DNA of 64,000 bases. Source: PUMD01 sp964599275. Its GTDB lineage: Bacteria; Bacillota; Sulfobacillia; SLMV01. The position numbers and the translations under genes are program-made. The stretch is from positions 1 through 64,000 of the forward strand of contig CAZRFK010000003.1 in the NCBI GenBank assembly GCA_964599275.1, written 5' to 3'. Positions 36,095-45,481 of the stretch are shown piece after piece (positions within the stretch are counted from its first letter, which is position 1; every line of letters begins with the position of its first letter). The notes beneath the pieces were generated by a model that did not search any database, was not told the DNA's origin, and worked only from the letters and a program-made list of their open reading frames with translations.

Positions 36095-38695
36095 TCAGCG
36101 TTTGATCCATACGCTTTCTACACGACCGCCTTCTTCAAACACAGAATAGTCTACCTCTGCGGAAAATCCATTTTCGGCGATGGCTCTGACCGGCAGGTAA
36201 GTGCGTCCATCCACAATAACCGGGGATACATCGAGTTCATGAATCTTTTCTTCATCAGAATCTTTGTCCAATACCGTCATCCGGGCCTGACCGATCTCCA
36301 GGGAGATCATTACATCCTCATTCTCCAAGGTTACTTCTTCAGTCAATCCGGTTTCGGGATCGGCTTTCCATCCAGATGTAGCGTAGAACGCTTCACCCAG
36401 ATATCTCACCGGCACCAGCGTACGACCATTATCGATAAAGGGGACTGCGTCCACGGTCTGCTTTCTGCCCCGAATCTCAAATTCCTCGGAACCGATCCAC
36501 ATCTTTATCTCGGCAGGCCGCCCCTGCTCATCCCCAGCATCAAGTCCCCTGACCATTTCGATGTGATCGATATAAATTGTGCTCTCACCTGCGTCAGCGT
36601 CAGAAAGGCGCTCTTCCCTGCACACCAGATACACACTGCTTAAAGTTAGAGGCTGCGACCAATCGGGATCAAACTCAGCCTGCACCCGCTTCCACCCCTC
36701 CCAGGAAACCGAATCCGCCAGATCGACATAATGTCTACGGCCGTCAGCGTCATACACTTCAGCCCGCAGCCAGTGTCCTTTGCCGTCTCCATACACAAAT
36801 GCTGACATTCCCAGAACGCCGGTTCCCATCGATATCTGTCCTGAGCCCAGCTGAGCGTAGGCGGCTGTGGACTCACAGAGCTCACCGCTGAAATCATATT
36901 CCAACTTCCCTGACCGGGCTCCAAGATACACATATCCTGGGTTATCCTGCATGGTGAAACTTCCCGGCAGGCCCTCGGGATGACTCCGGAAGCTGGTGGT
37001 TTGCCAGTCCTGGAAGGTAAAGAATGGTTCACGTTTTCCCCCTACGTAAACAGGCACACTCTCCTTCCGGCCGTCAACATCTGCAGTCAGCGTACCAAAG
37101 CCTTCCTCATCAGCATAGAAAACACCATCTTCAATCCGGCCAATGTCGCTTTCCCATTTCACCGTGGGTACTTTGGCCGTAAGCGACTGCCCCGGGGACA
37201 TCTGCAGCTGAACAGATAATGAGGTTCGCTGACCGGGTAAAAGCTGTATCTGCTCGGGGGTAACTGACATGTTAGCTATATCCTCGCTGCCAAAGATTTT
37301 CACCTTTTTCCGCTGTAAAACTCCCTCGTGGGAAACCGTTAGATGAACCTCCCCCGGTTTTTTCGCACGCAGTGTACCACCGCTGACTGACGCCAGTTCT
37401 GAATTTGAAACTTGCCAAGTCACTGCGCCAGGATCAATGGACAGGGGGTGATAGTGCCCATCATACCCAGCAACTGAATACTGTGCTTCGGAGCCGAACA
37501 AAACTCCGTCTGGTCCACCGAGGACAAGTTCTGCCGCATCTTTTCTGGGGGCGCGGTTAAAGATCCCCACCGCGCTGGGCAGGGTTCTCTCCAGCCCATA
37601 ACGGGGAGTATTAATGAGGCCGAGGTCAAATTCACCCAACCTACGAGCCACCATGGTCGCGGAACCCCCACCATCGAGGTTCAGAGCCCGGTCCGCCCCG
37701 ATCTGATTCAGAAAGAGCGAAAGTTCCTCCATGGTAACTCCGCCAACAGCAGAGTTTCCATCTACTGTTACAAAATAAACGGTTTTTGTATCTTCATCTA
37801 TTCCCGCTGCGGTACGCGAAGTCCTCAGGCTACCGGGAGCGTTCAGCCTGGACGGATCCACCGGTTCTCCATCCTCAACCAGCAGAGCCTGACCGCCAAC
37901 GGCAGTCATCAGATCCAGGTCCGGTTCCACATCGAAGGTGAAATTCACCCTGCTTCCGCGTCGTATGTGCCGCTGTAAAAACTCGCCCCCCAGTCCCTCA
38001 GCCACCATGACATAACCATCAGCGGGAATCGGTATTGATTCTGCAGTGTTCCCGACGCGGACAGCGTTTCCGTTGATCACTGTAACCTGCATCACAGATT
38101 GGTCGAAAAAAACTGACGATACTTCCTCTCCCCACCGGCGGTCGTAGACAAATATATCCTGCTCATTCCGATAGGTCTGATTGTATCCGCTTAGTGGATA
38201 ACGACGGCCGGAAATAATGACTTCACCCTCGAACTGCCAGTTCAAAATGTGTGCAATCCGGTCTTCATCAACGCCGAATCCTAACCAGGAGCTGTCAGAG
38301 GAGGGGGAAGATAGGATTTCCCCATCTTCTACGTGCAGCCCAAACGGAGCAGCAGGGCGATTCAGATGGAAAAAGTCCGCATTAACTGCAGCCACAGCAT
38401 CGTGTCTTCGGGCCATTGTCCTGACCGTTTCTTTATTATTAAATCCCTCTTCTGGATGCATGGCTCCGATTTCCACGTGAGGATTGTTCAGATCTACCTC
38501 CAGCTTGTGGGCTGCCACGGTTCCACCCGCAACATCAAGATCGTAGCGGTAGAGATTTGTTCCCTCTCCCACGATCTCATGCTCTATCATCCGGAAGTCA
38601 ATCTTCGGTGGGGAGGAATCCTCTGCAAGAGCAGCTGAACTCAGAGTTAAGACAACCATTAAAGCAGCGAGAAACAGTCTGAATATATACCTCAT
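36095..38695 (-). CDS. Secreted phosphodiester glycosidase (NAGPA domain) with stalk domain
   Basis: Exported protein of 866 residues. Signal peptide 1-24 (LFLAALMVVLTLSSAALA). Residues about 60-390 are a NAGPA-type phosphodiester glycosidase domain: AAVNADFFHLN, APFGLHVEDGEI, RTAAGIDEDTKTVYFVTVDG and NLDGGGSATMV. Next come bacterial Ig-like segments (SVSGGTLRAKKPGEVHLTVS and a second near 465-560), a jelly-roll-like region (580-745), and a C-terminal copper amine oxidase N-terminal-like stalk domain (PFIDNGRTLVPVRYLGEAF, VDGRTYLPVRAIAE). Such architecture is known from cell-surface proteins of Bacillota that process teichoic or other phosphodiester-linked glycans. ATG 38695 follows AGAGGT. 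Confidence 0.9.
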   Translation of the reverse strand: MRYIFRLFLAALMVVLTLSSAALAEDSSPPKIDFRMIEHEIVGEGTNLYRYDLDVAGGTVAAHKLEVDLNNPHVEIGAMHPEEGFNNKETVRTMARRHDAVAAVNADFFHLNRPAAPFGLHVEDGEILSSPSSDSSWLGFGVDEDRIAHILNWQFEGEVIISGRRYPLSGYNQTYRNEQDIFVYDRRWGEEVSSVFFDQSVMQVTVINGNAVRVGNTAESIPIPADGYVMVAEGLGGEFLQRHIRRGSRVNFTFDVEPDLDLMTAVGGQALLVEDGEPVDPSRLNAPGSLRTSRTAAGIDEDTKTVYFVTVDGNSAVGGVTMEELSLFLNQIGADRALNLDGGGSATMVARRLGEFDLGLINTPRYGLERTLPSAVGIFNRAPRKDAAELVLGGPDGVLFGSEAQYSVAGYDGHYHPLSIDPGAVTWQVSNSELASVSGGTLRAKKPGEVHLTVSHEGVLQRKKVKIFGSEDIANMSVTPEQIQLLPGQRTSLSVQLQMSPGQSLTAKVPTVKWESDIGRIEDGVFYADEEGFGTLTADVDGRKESVPVYVGGKREPFFTFQDWQTTSFRSHPEGLPGSFTMQDNPGYVYLGARSGKLEYDFSGELCESTAAYAQLGSGQISMGTGVLGMSAFVYGDGKGHWLRAEVYDADGRRHYVDLADSVSWEGWKRVQAEFDPDWSQPLTLSSVYLVCREERLSDADAGESTIYIDHIEMVRGLDAGDEQGRPAEIKMWIGSEEFEIRGRKQTVDAVPFIDNGRTLVPVRYLGEAFYATSGWKADPETGLTEEVTLENEDVMISLEIGQARMTVLDKDSDEEKIHELDVSPVIVDGRTYLPVRAIAENGFSAEVDYSVFEEGGRVESVWIKR

Positions 38696-38975
38696 TGAAT
38701 TACCTCTTTTCGTGGTGTATTAGGCCAGCAGAGCATCCTGTAAAGTGCATTGAGAGATGCTGGGCTGCTGATGGCACTCAAAAGTTGAATATTGGAGGCA
38801 GCAAGCAAGACGACAGGTGTCAAAAAGAAACTACCCTTTACTGCTTAATCGTAGCATTTTGCAGGCGTGAAAAACAGCGTTGATTGATTTCATTTAAGTT
38901 ACGTTTCTGGATTAAGGACAAGCATCCAAAAACCGGTATAACGGTGCTGGAGGTTACAACCTGTAAAACATTACG

Positions 38976-40487
38976 TTACTGGTCTTCTGCCTTTAAACTT
39001 TTTGCTGTATACAGAGCAAAGCCGGTGAAAAACATCATGCCGACCAGACTGATCCATCCCACCCAGTCTCCCAGCATCATATTCACCGTTTCACCCTCAA
39101 ACAGTGCCACTGAACCGACAACAACTACAGCTTCAGGTTCTGTGGAAACATGTTTCTGCACGATGTTCCCGTATGGATCTATTACGGCTGAATCATAAGC
39201 CGTATCTGCCTTGACCATGGCTGCCCGGTTTTCCACTGCTCTGAATACCACGTGTGAATAGTGTTTGTGCGCTACAGCCGACCAATCCCAGGAGGGAACA
39301 CCAATGATCTGCGCACCATTTCTGGCAACCTTACGGGCGGTGTCAGTGAAATCAAGATCGTAGCATATGATCGTACCCACACCCCCGATTGAAGTATCGT
39401 GGACTGGATAGGTTCCCCTGGTGATACTGGTTTCTCCGGCAAACACCACCGGGTGATCCTTTCCAAACACCCCGAGAAACTCGCCCTCCGGCGACAAGAC
39501 GGTGGCCTCGTTGCGTAATCCTTTCTCAGTCTGTACTCCATAACCAAGGGTGAGATAAGCCCCGGTCTCAGCACTGAGCTGTTGAAAAAAGCTGGTTTCC
39601 TTCTCCTGCGGATCAAAGGGCAGAAAGGCCTCGGGCCAGACGATGAATCTGGCACCCTGCTCGGCAGCCTCGATGGTCTGCTGCTTTATCATTGCCAATC
39701 CTCTTTCTATGCCTTCAGCGTCGGTTTCAGGTGAAATGTAGGCAGCCGGCTGCACCGCTGCTGTCGTCAGTTCGGGCTCGGGAGAGCGATACATTGCTGC
39801 GCTCATGACAGTCCACAAAATCAGGAGAACACAGACGGCTCCGAACCAGCGTAACGCCTGCTTCCGACAGATGAGATAATCATCACATTCAAAAATCCAC
39901 CGTTTATCAATCTCAGCAATTATAAATTTGGCACAGGCAAAATTGAAGAGCATGATGATGAGACTCATACCATAAATTCCAAATACGCTCACCGGTTGGA
40001 TCAACCAGGGCTGTTCATAAAGGGTGTAAGCAGCAAAACCCCAGGTTCCAATAACTGGAATGAAACCACGGATCATTTCAACACCCACCCACATAAAGGC
40101 TCCATGTAAAACCATCCAACGATATCCGGTGCGGGCGTGAAACCTTCGCTCCCGCCAACTTGTCAAAGCCGCAGTGATACCGATAAAAACCGGCAGCCAC
40201 TGCATGAACCAGTACCCGGAAAACATCCCTGCGAAATAACCCCAGAAAAACCCTCCCACACCTATCCCCATGGCCACACCAGACAGCCGTGTGGGCATTA
40301 TCCGGTGAACCGCCACCATCACTGGAACCACCCAGAAAAACGCCAGCTGCCACACATCATAAGGTGGGAAGGCCAGGGTGAACATGAAAGCACCAGATGC
40401 AGCAAGAACTATTCCCATAAACACCCTCCACACAAAAGGGATGTCTACTTCTTGCGGATCCTCGTTCACATTCTGGTCTACCGGCAC
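38976..40487 (-). CDS. lnt: Apolipoprotein N-acyltransferase-like protein (Lnt / CN-hydrolase)
   Basis: Membrane protein of 503 residues. Residues 20-240 hold six or more membrane helices, including LAFPPYDVWQLAFFWVVP as in Lnt, followed by a periplasmic-type CN-hydrolase domain. The catalytic triad appears as Glu in VWPEAFLPF, Lys in VFGKDHPV and Cys in IICYDLDF; WDWSAVAHKHYSHVVFRAVENRA matches the Lnt acceptor region. Lnt N-acylates lipoproteins. GTG 40487 is chosen because GGGGAGGGGAAA lies upstream at the right distance; a TTG at 40595 would add 36 hydrophilic residues with a poor site. Lnt is uncommon in monoderm Bacillota. Confidence 0.85.
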   Translation of the reverse strand: MPVDQNVNEDPQEVDIPFVWRVFMGIVLAASGAFMFTLAFPPYDVWQLAFFWVVPVMVAVHRIMPTRLSGVAMGIGVGGFFWGYFAGMFSGYWFMQWLPVFIGITAALTSWRERRFHARTGYRWMVLHGAFMWVGVEMIRGFIPVIGTWGFAAYTLYEQPWLIQPVSVFGIYGMSLIIMLFNFACAKFIIAEIDKRWIFECDDYLICRKQALRWFGAVCVLLILWTVMSAAMYRSPEPELTTAAVQPAAYISPETDAEGIERGLAMIKQQTIEAAEQGARFIVWPEAFLPFDPQEKETSFFQQLSAETGAYLTLGYGVQTEKGLRNEATVLSPEGEFLGVFGKDHPVVFAGETSITRGTYPVHDTSIGGVGTIICYDLDFTDTARKVARNGAQIIGVPSWDWSAVAHKHYSHVVFRAVENRAAMVKADTAYDSAVIDPYGNIVQKHVSTEPEAVVVVGSVALFEGETVNMMLGDWVGWISLVGMMFFTGFALYTAKSLKAEDQ

Positions 40488-41374
40488 AACTTTCCCCTCC
40501 CCTGCTCTGTCTACAGCACGCTCTACAAACCTCACCGGAGTGCTGTTGATGCGTATAATGTGTTTGCCCAGTCCCGGATCTCGAGCATCCTTCAATTATG
40601 ATTTCTCTGCCTGATGTTTTTTTCCTTTCCGGGTAAACATCTGACTACTTTATACCTTGAGGGGTTGTTTTTCATTCCCGCGAGGATGTAGGAATGCATG
40701 CGGCAATCTGACTGCCAGCCACATTTGGTCTAACTTGCAGTTTCATCGCCGGGTGAGGCGGTGCTGCGCCGTCGGTTCCGGACAACACGGAATTTTATTG
40801 TGCTTTGCAGCACCCGGGAGTATCCTCCTCACCTCCTGGGAACGAGGGCTTATCCCTGCTCTCGCGCAGTAGATCCTGGCAGAAGCTCCTGTGGTCATGG
40901 ACTTTACATTGTCTCTTTACAGACGACCGAGCAATTTCGACAGTCTAGTAGGATTATCTTCTCAGACTGATTCAATTCTTACAGTATCACGCAATTTCCC
41001 TTGCGAAGTTTTGATCCGTATACTACACTATATCAGACGAAGGTCGCCTGAGTTCTCATGCTCTTCCTCTATCCCCCTATTCCTCCTGGCCGAGGGTTAG
41101 TACCGAGGTAACATATATACGCTCCGGCGGCCTTTTCGGTTTTTTTATTTTTTTACATCAAAATCTCACCCAACAACGTCCTCACTCAGTAATACAAAAA
41201 ACCCTTTACCCACACCTGCTACTCCCAATTATACCGCCTTGTTGTTGTGCTGATAATACTCTGGGCTTGTTTTTCTGTAACCTCCAACCATGGATCTGCC
41301 TCTTATAATATCCTCACAGAGAGTTCTCTCATAACATATTACCGCATAGCAACGTCGCAAAAGGGGAGGATTGC
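40488..41374. other. Long intergenic region
   Basis: About 890 bp between divergent genes. A T-rich stretch (TTTTTTTATTTTTTTACA) lies near 41140-41157. No open frame has both a ribosome binding site and recognisable sequence, and no repeat or RNA was recognised. Confidence 0.4.
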
Positions 41375-41998
41375 ATGTTTGGAGAAACCGCTGAACTCAA
41401 AACACCTTACGCACAGCTTCTGGACTCATGGCTTAAAAGAAGCGATAAGTCTGTTGGTGAGGTGGCAGCTGCAGCAGGAACCACCCCGGACACGCTGCAG
41501 GACCTACGCACCTCACGCCTGTATCCAATAAGCGAGCAGCTGAACAGGCGCATCGCCGAGGTGCTGGGCCGGGAGGACTCATTGGATACACTGCAGCTGT
41601 ATAGCAAGGCAGCTCATGTAGACAAAAACCTGCGGCAGCATGTTGCCGACCTGGCGATGCATATAAACAGACGCTATCAACACCTGCAAAAAGACATTCC
41701 TGAAGATCTTCTGAAGGAAATTGCAGCTGGTGAGCAGGGGCCTGCAGCAACCACCGGTCTGCAGCTACTGCTGAATATGACTTCATCATTTACATTAAGT
41801 GAAGATTCCGAAAAATCAATTGAGAATCACACTGAATTTGAAACCAGCGAAACAGAAAGAGGACCACAGAGACAGAGTTCAGCCACTGAGGAAGAAAAAG
41901 AGCTGACAGAACTTCTACAGCAGGCAAGCAAACTCACAGGAATACCTGTCCAATCGTTGGAAATGGTCATATCTGCAATGAATCTGAGCAAAAACTGA
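41375..41998 (+). CDS. XRE-like helix-turn-helix protein of unknown role
   Basis: Protein of 207 residues, probably cytoplasmic. Residues 10-75 read like an XRE-type helix-turn-helix (QLLDSWLKRSDKSVGEVAAAAGTTPDTLQDL, then SEQLNRRIAEVLG). The rest is charged and partly low in complexity: a helical segment, an acidic glutamate/serine-rich linker (about 140-170) and a C-terminal helix (LTELLQQASKLTGIPVQSLEMV). No ligand-binding domain is recognised. ATG 41375 follows GGGGAGG. A strong terminator lies 87 bp after the stop, so it is a single-gene unit. Confidence 0.7.
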   Translation: MFGETAELKTPYAQLLDSWLKRSDKSVGEVAAAAGTTPDTLQDLRTSRLYPISEQLNRRIAEVLGREDSLDTLQLYSKAAHVDKNLRQHVADLAMHINRRYQHLQKDIPEDLLKEIAAGEQGPAATTGLQLLLNMTSSFTLSEDSEKSIENHTEFETSETERGPQRQSSATEEEKELTELLQQASKLTGIPVQSLEMVISAMNLSKN

Positions 41999-42084
41999 AA
42001 TAGTTTCCAGTGACAACTGATTCGTAGGACTGGCCTTCAGACAGTTCAGCCATAATCCACTCAATTTCATCATTTCAGCATATT

Positions 42085-42113
42085 CAGCCCCTGAGTTTAT
42101 AGGGGCTGTTTTT
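42085..42113 (+). terminator. Terminator after the HTH gene
   Basis: CAGCCCCT (42085-42092) pairs with AGGGGCTG (42101-42108), followed by TTTTT. Confidence 0.88.
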
Positions 42114-42474
42114 ATGAGTACACCCCAAAGATTCAACAGCCCTTCTTCAAACTTCAACCTGCCTGAGGCCTGACGCCACTGCTGCTAATCTCTTGAAATC
42201 CTTTCAGCATCCTTATCAGCACTCCCCAGGCCTTGCATAAGGAAACTTCTCAGCGTCATCAGGGTGGAACTATTCAAAAACAATATCGTCAATATACTTA
42301 ATACGTAAAAGAGATGACGTTGGGCGTGAATTCTGGTTGGGCACCAGAAATTCTTTTCAGTTATCGCAGCATAAACCCCTGAAACACACAAAACGCCTGA
42401 AAAAGACAGATTCGAATTTTCGGCAGAAGTTTGCAGCGTAACAGTAGACTACACCCGAGGGAGAGGAATGCAAC
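42114..42474. other. Intergenic region
   Basis: About 360 bp before the lipoprotein gene; nothing supported beyond the Shine-Dalgarno GAGGGAGAGG at 42455-42466. Confidence 0.4.
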
Positions 42475-43362
42475 ATGCGAATCCGCACAGGAGTTTCATT
42501 GGCCATGACGACGATGATATTGGTGCTGGCATTTAGCGGCTGTTCTGCATCCCGGCCGGATCAAGCAGAAATGGAACCTGCTGAACCATATCCTGCTGAC
42601 AGCGATTCACCCCCACAAAGGGACAGCTCAGACTCGGTGGAGGAATTTTATCAAGCAGGAAGGGGAAACCTCGAGCGCAATCAAAAACTGATCCAAAACG
42701 GCAGCATTTCTCTGGAGGTTATGTCACCCCAGGAGGTATCAGATAAGATAGACCGGATGACTGCCGACAGGGGTGGATACATCAGTGAGATTAATCAATG
42801 GCAAATTAACACAGAAAGCGCTGCTTTCAAAATTACGGTGAGGATACCTGCGGAGGTCTTTTCTGAATTTCACTGGGAAGTAATAGAGCTGGGCACGATG
42901 ACAAACAGACGGCTATGGAGCACTGACGTCACCGAAGAATACCTGGATATCCAGGCTCGCCTGGATAATTTAAAGACAGAAGAAGCAGCTCTACGGCGTC
43001 TCCTGGATGAAGCCCAAAGCGTGGATGAGGTACTGTCTGTGCGGAACCGCCTGTCAGACACCCGGGGACGCATCGATTCACTGAAAGGGCGATTTGAATA
43101 TCTGAACAACCGGATAAACTATTCCACCCTACTGATAAATCTACGTCCGGAGTCACTGGTGGGGAAAACTGTACGAACCACTGGATTCAATAATTTTGCA
43201 CCCCGACTCACCGGCTCTTTTATCCGGGGAGTGAATCTGGTACTTAATGCGGCAAGCTGGGCACTCCTTGCTGCCGCCACGGCACTTCCCGCGCTCCTTC
43301 TCCTGACAGTATTGTTAGCAATAATTTGGAGAGTTTACCGCGGACTTCGGAAGAAAGGTTAA
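42475..43362 (+). CDS. DUF4349 lipoprotein
   Basis: Membrane-anchored protein of 295 residues. The signal peptide ends with a lipobox, AFSGC, so Cys23 should be lipidated. A charged, Pro/Ser/Glu-rich linker (25-65) leads to the DUF4349 domain (about 70-285): RNQKLIQNGSISLEV, MTADRGGYI, TEEYLDIQARLDNLKTEEAALRRLL and a long coiled coil ending NRINYSTLLINL. A final TM helix (ALLAAATALPALLLLTVLLAIIW) and a basic tail follow, so both ends would be at the membrane. The function of DUF4349 is not established. GAGGGAGAGG precedes ATG 42475. It stands alone. Confidence 0.88.
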   Translation: MRIRTGVSLAMTTMILVLAFSGCSASRPDQAEMEPAEPYPADSDSPPQRDSSDSVEEFYQAGRGNLERNQKLIQNGSISLEVMSPQEVSDKIDRMTADRGGYISEINQWQINTESAAFKITVRIPAEVFSEFHWEVIELGTMTNRRLWSTDVTEEYLDIQARLDNLKTEEAALRRLLDEAQSVDEVLSVRNRLSDTRGRIDSLKGRFEYLNNRINYSTLLINLRPESLVGKTVRTTGFNNFAPRLTGSFIRGVNLVLNAASWALLAAATALPALLLLTVLLAIIWRVYRGLRKKG

Positions 43363-43480
43363 ACTCAAACACTAATACAGATAATCGCATGGCGCGGATA
43401 AATTTCTGATAACTAATCCTGAAAGGGCTGCCGGGTCAATATCACCAGGCAGCCCTGAGACAGCCAATTTTTCGTCTTAC

Positions 43481-43714
43481 CTAGTCTGAACCCCCGCTGG
43501 TATCATCATCTGGCGGACAGGAACCTGAACCGCTCCCATCCGGTGATACATCGGCAAGAAGCGTTTGCTCGAGATCGTTTTCATATTCTCCAAAGAGGGT
43601 TTCACCCTCATCTTCATATGCAGTCTGATCGGCTGTGGGTATGGCCAGGACCAGCGAGAAAACCAGAGCAAAAATCGCAGCGTACACCATGGCTTTTTTG
43701 AAATTCAACATCAT
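43481..43714 (-). CDS. Small exported peptide, candidate signalling prepeptide
   Basis: Protein of 77 residues with a basic start (NFKKA), a strong signal-peptide core (MVYAAIFALVFSLVLA, residues 9-24) and likely cleavage after Ala24 or Ala28. The exported part is acidic (EDEGETLFGEYENDLEQT) and ends in a Gly/Ser/Asp tail with one cysteine (SGSGSCPPDDDTSGGSD). It starts 13 bp after the stop of the XRE-TPR regulator gene on the same strand, with AGGAGG 7 nt before the first ATG. This arrangement, receptor then short exported peptide, is that of PlcR-PapR and NprR-NprX quorum-sensing pairs. The active peptide segment cannot be predicted; it could also be an unrelated small secreted protein. Confidence 0.7.
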   Translation of the reverse strand: MMLNFKKAMVYAAIFALVFSLVLAIPTADQTAYEDEGETLFGEYENDLEQTLLADVSPDGSGSGSCPPDDDTSGGSD

Positions 43715-43727
43715 AAATATACCTCCT

Positions 43728-45062
43728 CTACAAGGTAAATATCCCCGGAAGGCTGTTTTTCAGCCTGTCCAACTCATCCGTAATGTCCCCTGTGGAATGT
43801 CCCTGTTGGATAAGGTAGTGCAGTTTTTCAAACGATAATCCCCATCGACCTTCTTCCGACAGATTCAGGTTTTCCGCCTGCTGCAGACAACCAAAGGCAT
43901 CATCTTCTTCCTTCTGCCGCAGCAGGTTTGCTTTTGCAACCAGGGTTTGACCGACAGTGTCAGGGTTTGGTTCGAAGGGATATTCATGTTCAATGCCTTC
44001 TGCCAGTTCAATCCATTCCTCGGCCTTTTTATGATTACCCAGATCAATATGACACAGGGTAATCTCATTAACTACAGCCCGTCCATCCCAGCCCCCATCC
44101 TCCTGATAAAGTTCCCAGGCCTCCTCCAAAAAACCAAGAGCACGATATATCTGCCCCTTCACCCTGTAAATTAGCCCCAGATTGGCCAAACAGAGACGAT
44201 TTAGAGGAGACTCGGAAGTCCTGAAGGCAATGGTTTCAAACAGTTGGCGGGCATTTTCAATATCGCCTGCTCCCAAAAAGCTCAGTCCAGCGTCCAGCAG
44301 GATGTTCTCATTGGGGTTTTCCAGTATGCCCAATTCATCCCAGCGCATTCTGGCCATTTCATATATATCTCTGGCTACCTGGTGTTCTTTCAATCGGACC
44401 AATACATGCAAAAGAGATCTCATCACCTTTTCATGCAGGGAAATCACCCGTTGAAAATCAATCCTTGAGCTATCAGGGGCCAGGCTTATGATATGGCCGA
44501 AGGCCAAAAGCAGAGGTTCTTTTGAAGCTGTGTATCCGTCAACGTATATAGTATTGTTGCCCACAACAAAATGTGCCCGGGCCAGGTGATACCTGTTGGA
44601 CGGCCGCCTCTGACACAGCCGCAGATAGTCATGATAATGATGGAGTGCATTGTTGTATTCGCCCTGTCGGTTATACCAGTAAGCCAGGGCATCCTTGTAA
44701 TCCCTTTTGAATTTATAGTTAGAATCAGGATCTTTTTTCTGCTGCTGAAGAAATCGTTTGGGAATGTCCAGTATTTCTTTTGCTAGTTGAAAATGCTCCC
44801 TCATTGTCAATTCTCGGGCCAGACGGATATAGTCTCCTGTGCTGACTGCCGCTTTCTGCATGTATTCATCCACAAAATTCAGCAGCGGCAAATCCAGTCG
44901 CTCGGTCAGCCTGGCCATAACAATGGGACCGGGAACCCTTTTTCCGTTCTCTATCTGGCTCAGATGAGACCGGCTGCATATTCCTTCACTGAGCTCAGCC
45001 TGCGATAGATTATTCTGCCTACGTTGTTTTCTTATAACTTCCCCTATACCGTTTTCGAACAC
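43728..45062 (-). CDS. XRE-type regulator with TPR domain (RRNPP-like)
   Basis: Cytoplasmic regulator of 444 residues. Residues 1-60 form an XRE helix-turn-helix (GIGEVIRKQRRQNNLSQAELSEGICSRSHLSQIENGKRVP). The rest is all helical and TPR-like: NRQGEYNNALHHYHDYLRL, LLDAGLSFLGAGDIENARQLF, LANLGLIYRVKGQIYRALGFLEEAWELYQ and HIDLGNHKKAEEWIELAEG. HTH plus TPR is the plan of peptide receptors such as PlcR, PrgX and NprR. The GTG at 45062 has GGAGGG 8 nt upstream; an ATG at 45083 would add 7 residues without a good site. The downstream gene encodes an exported small peptide 13 bp away, its likely partner. Confidence 0.88.
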   Translation of the reverse strand: MFENGIGEVIRKQRRQNNLSQAELSEGICSRSHLSQIENGKRVPGPIVMARLTERLDLPLLNFVDEYMQKAAVSTGDYIRLARELTMREHFQLAKEILDIPKRFLQQQKKDPDSNYKFKRDYKDALAYWYNRQGEYNNALHHYHDYLRLCQRRPSNRYHLARAHFVVGNNTIYVDGYTASKEPLLLAFGHIISLAPDSSRIDFQRVISLHEKVMRSLLHVLVRLKEHQVARDIYEMARMRWDELGILENPNENILLDAGLSFLGAGDIENARQLFETIAFRTSESPLNRLCLANLGLIYRVKGQIYRALGFLEEAWELYQEDGGWDGRAVVNEITLCHIDLGNHKKAEEWIELAEGIEHEYPFEPNPDTVGQTLVAKANLLRQKEEDDAFGCLQQAENLNLSEEGRWGLSFEKLHYLIQQGHSTGDITDELDRLKNSLPGIFTL

Positions 45063-45481
45063 GACCTCTGCCCTCCGAACCATAACGGAACCTACTTTAT
45101 CTGACAATGTTCAATGGTTAAATTGAAGTACCTCCCTGATTCTCACGTTATATATGACATATTCAATTGATTTGTAACGGATGCAAACAACCCCAGACCA
45201 ACCCTATTATACAATTAATATTCATACAGTAACATTATATAAAAACTTGTAACCACCCATTCACCACTGGGTTAAGACAGAACCAGACATCTCCTGTGAC
45301 AAGTTCCAACAAATTGCAGTTCGCTGGTTTGCGTCTTTTATCACTTACCAAATTAATACGATGTATCCTGCGTGATTGCGATATTTATCAGCGGGTAAAA
45401 TGATTTAGGAAGGATTATCGTTAAACAATAAGGAACAAGTCAATACATGATATAGAGATCTGACAATTGAGAGGGAGAGTC
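45063..45481. other. Divergent intergenic region with small palindromes
   Basis: About 420 bp, A+T-rich, between the regulator and the next gene. Two inverted repeats lie close upstream of the regulator: TTCAATGGTTAAATTGAA (45110-45127, 6-bp arms) and ATATGACATAT (45152-45162). They could be operators of the regulator, but this is inference. No open frame is supported. Confidence 0.4.

Noticed and set aside
40657..41100. Frames of 60-75 codons between the Lnt-like gene and the HTH gene
   Set aside because: They overlap one another, lack ribosome binding sites and match no family.
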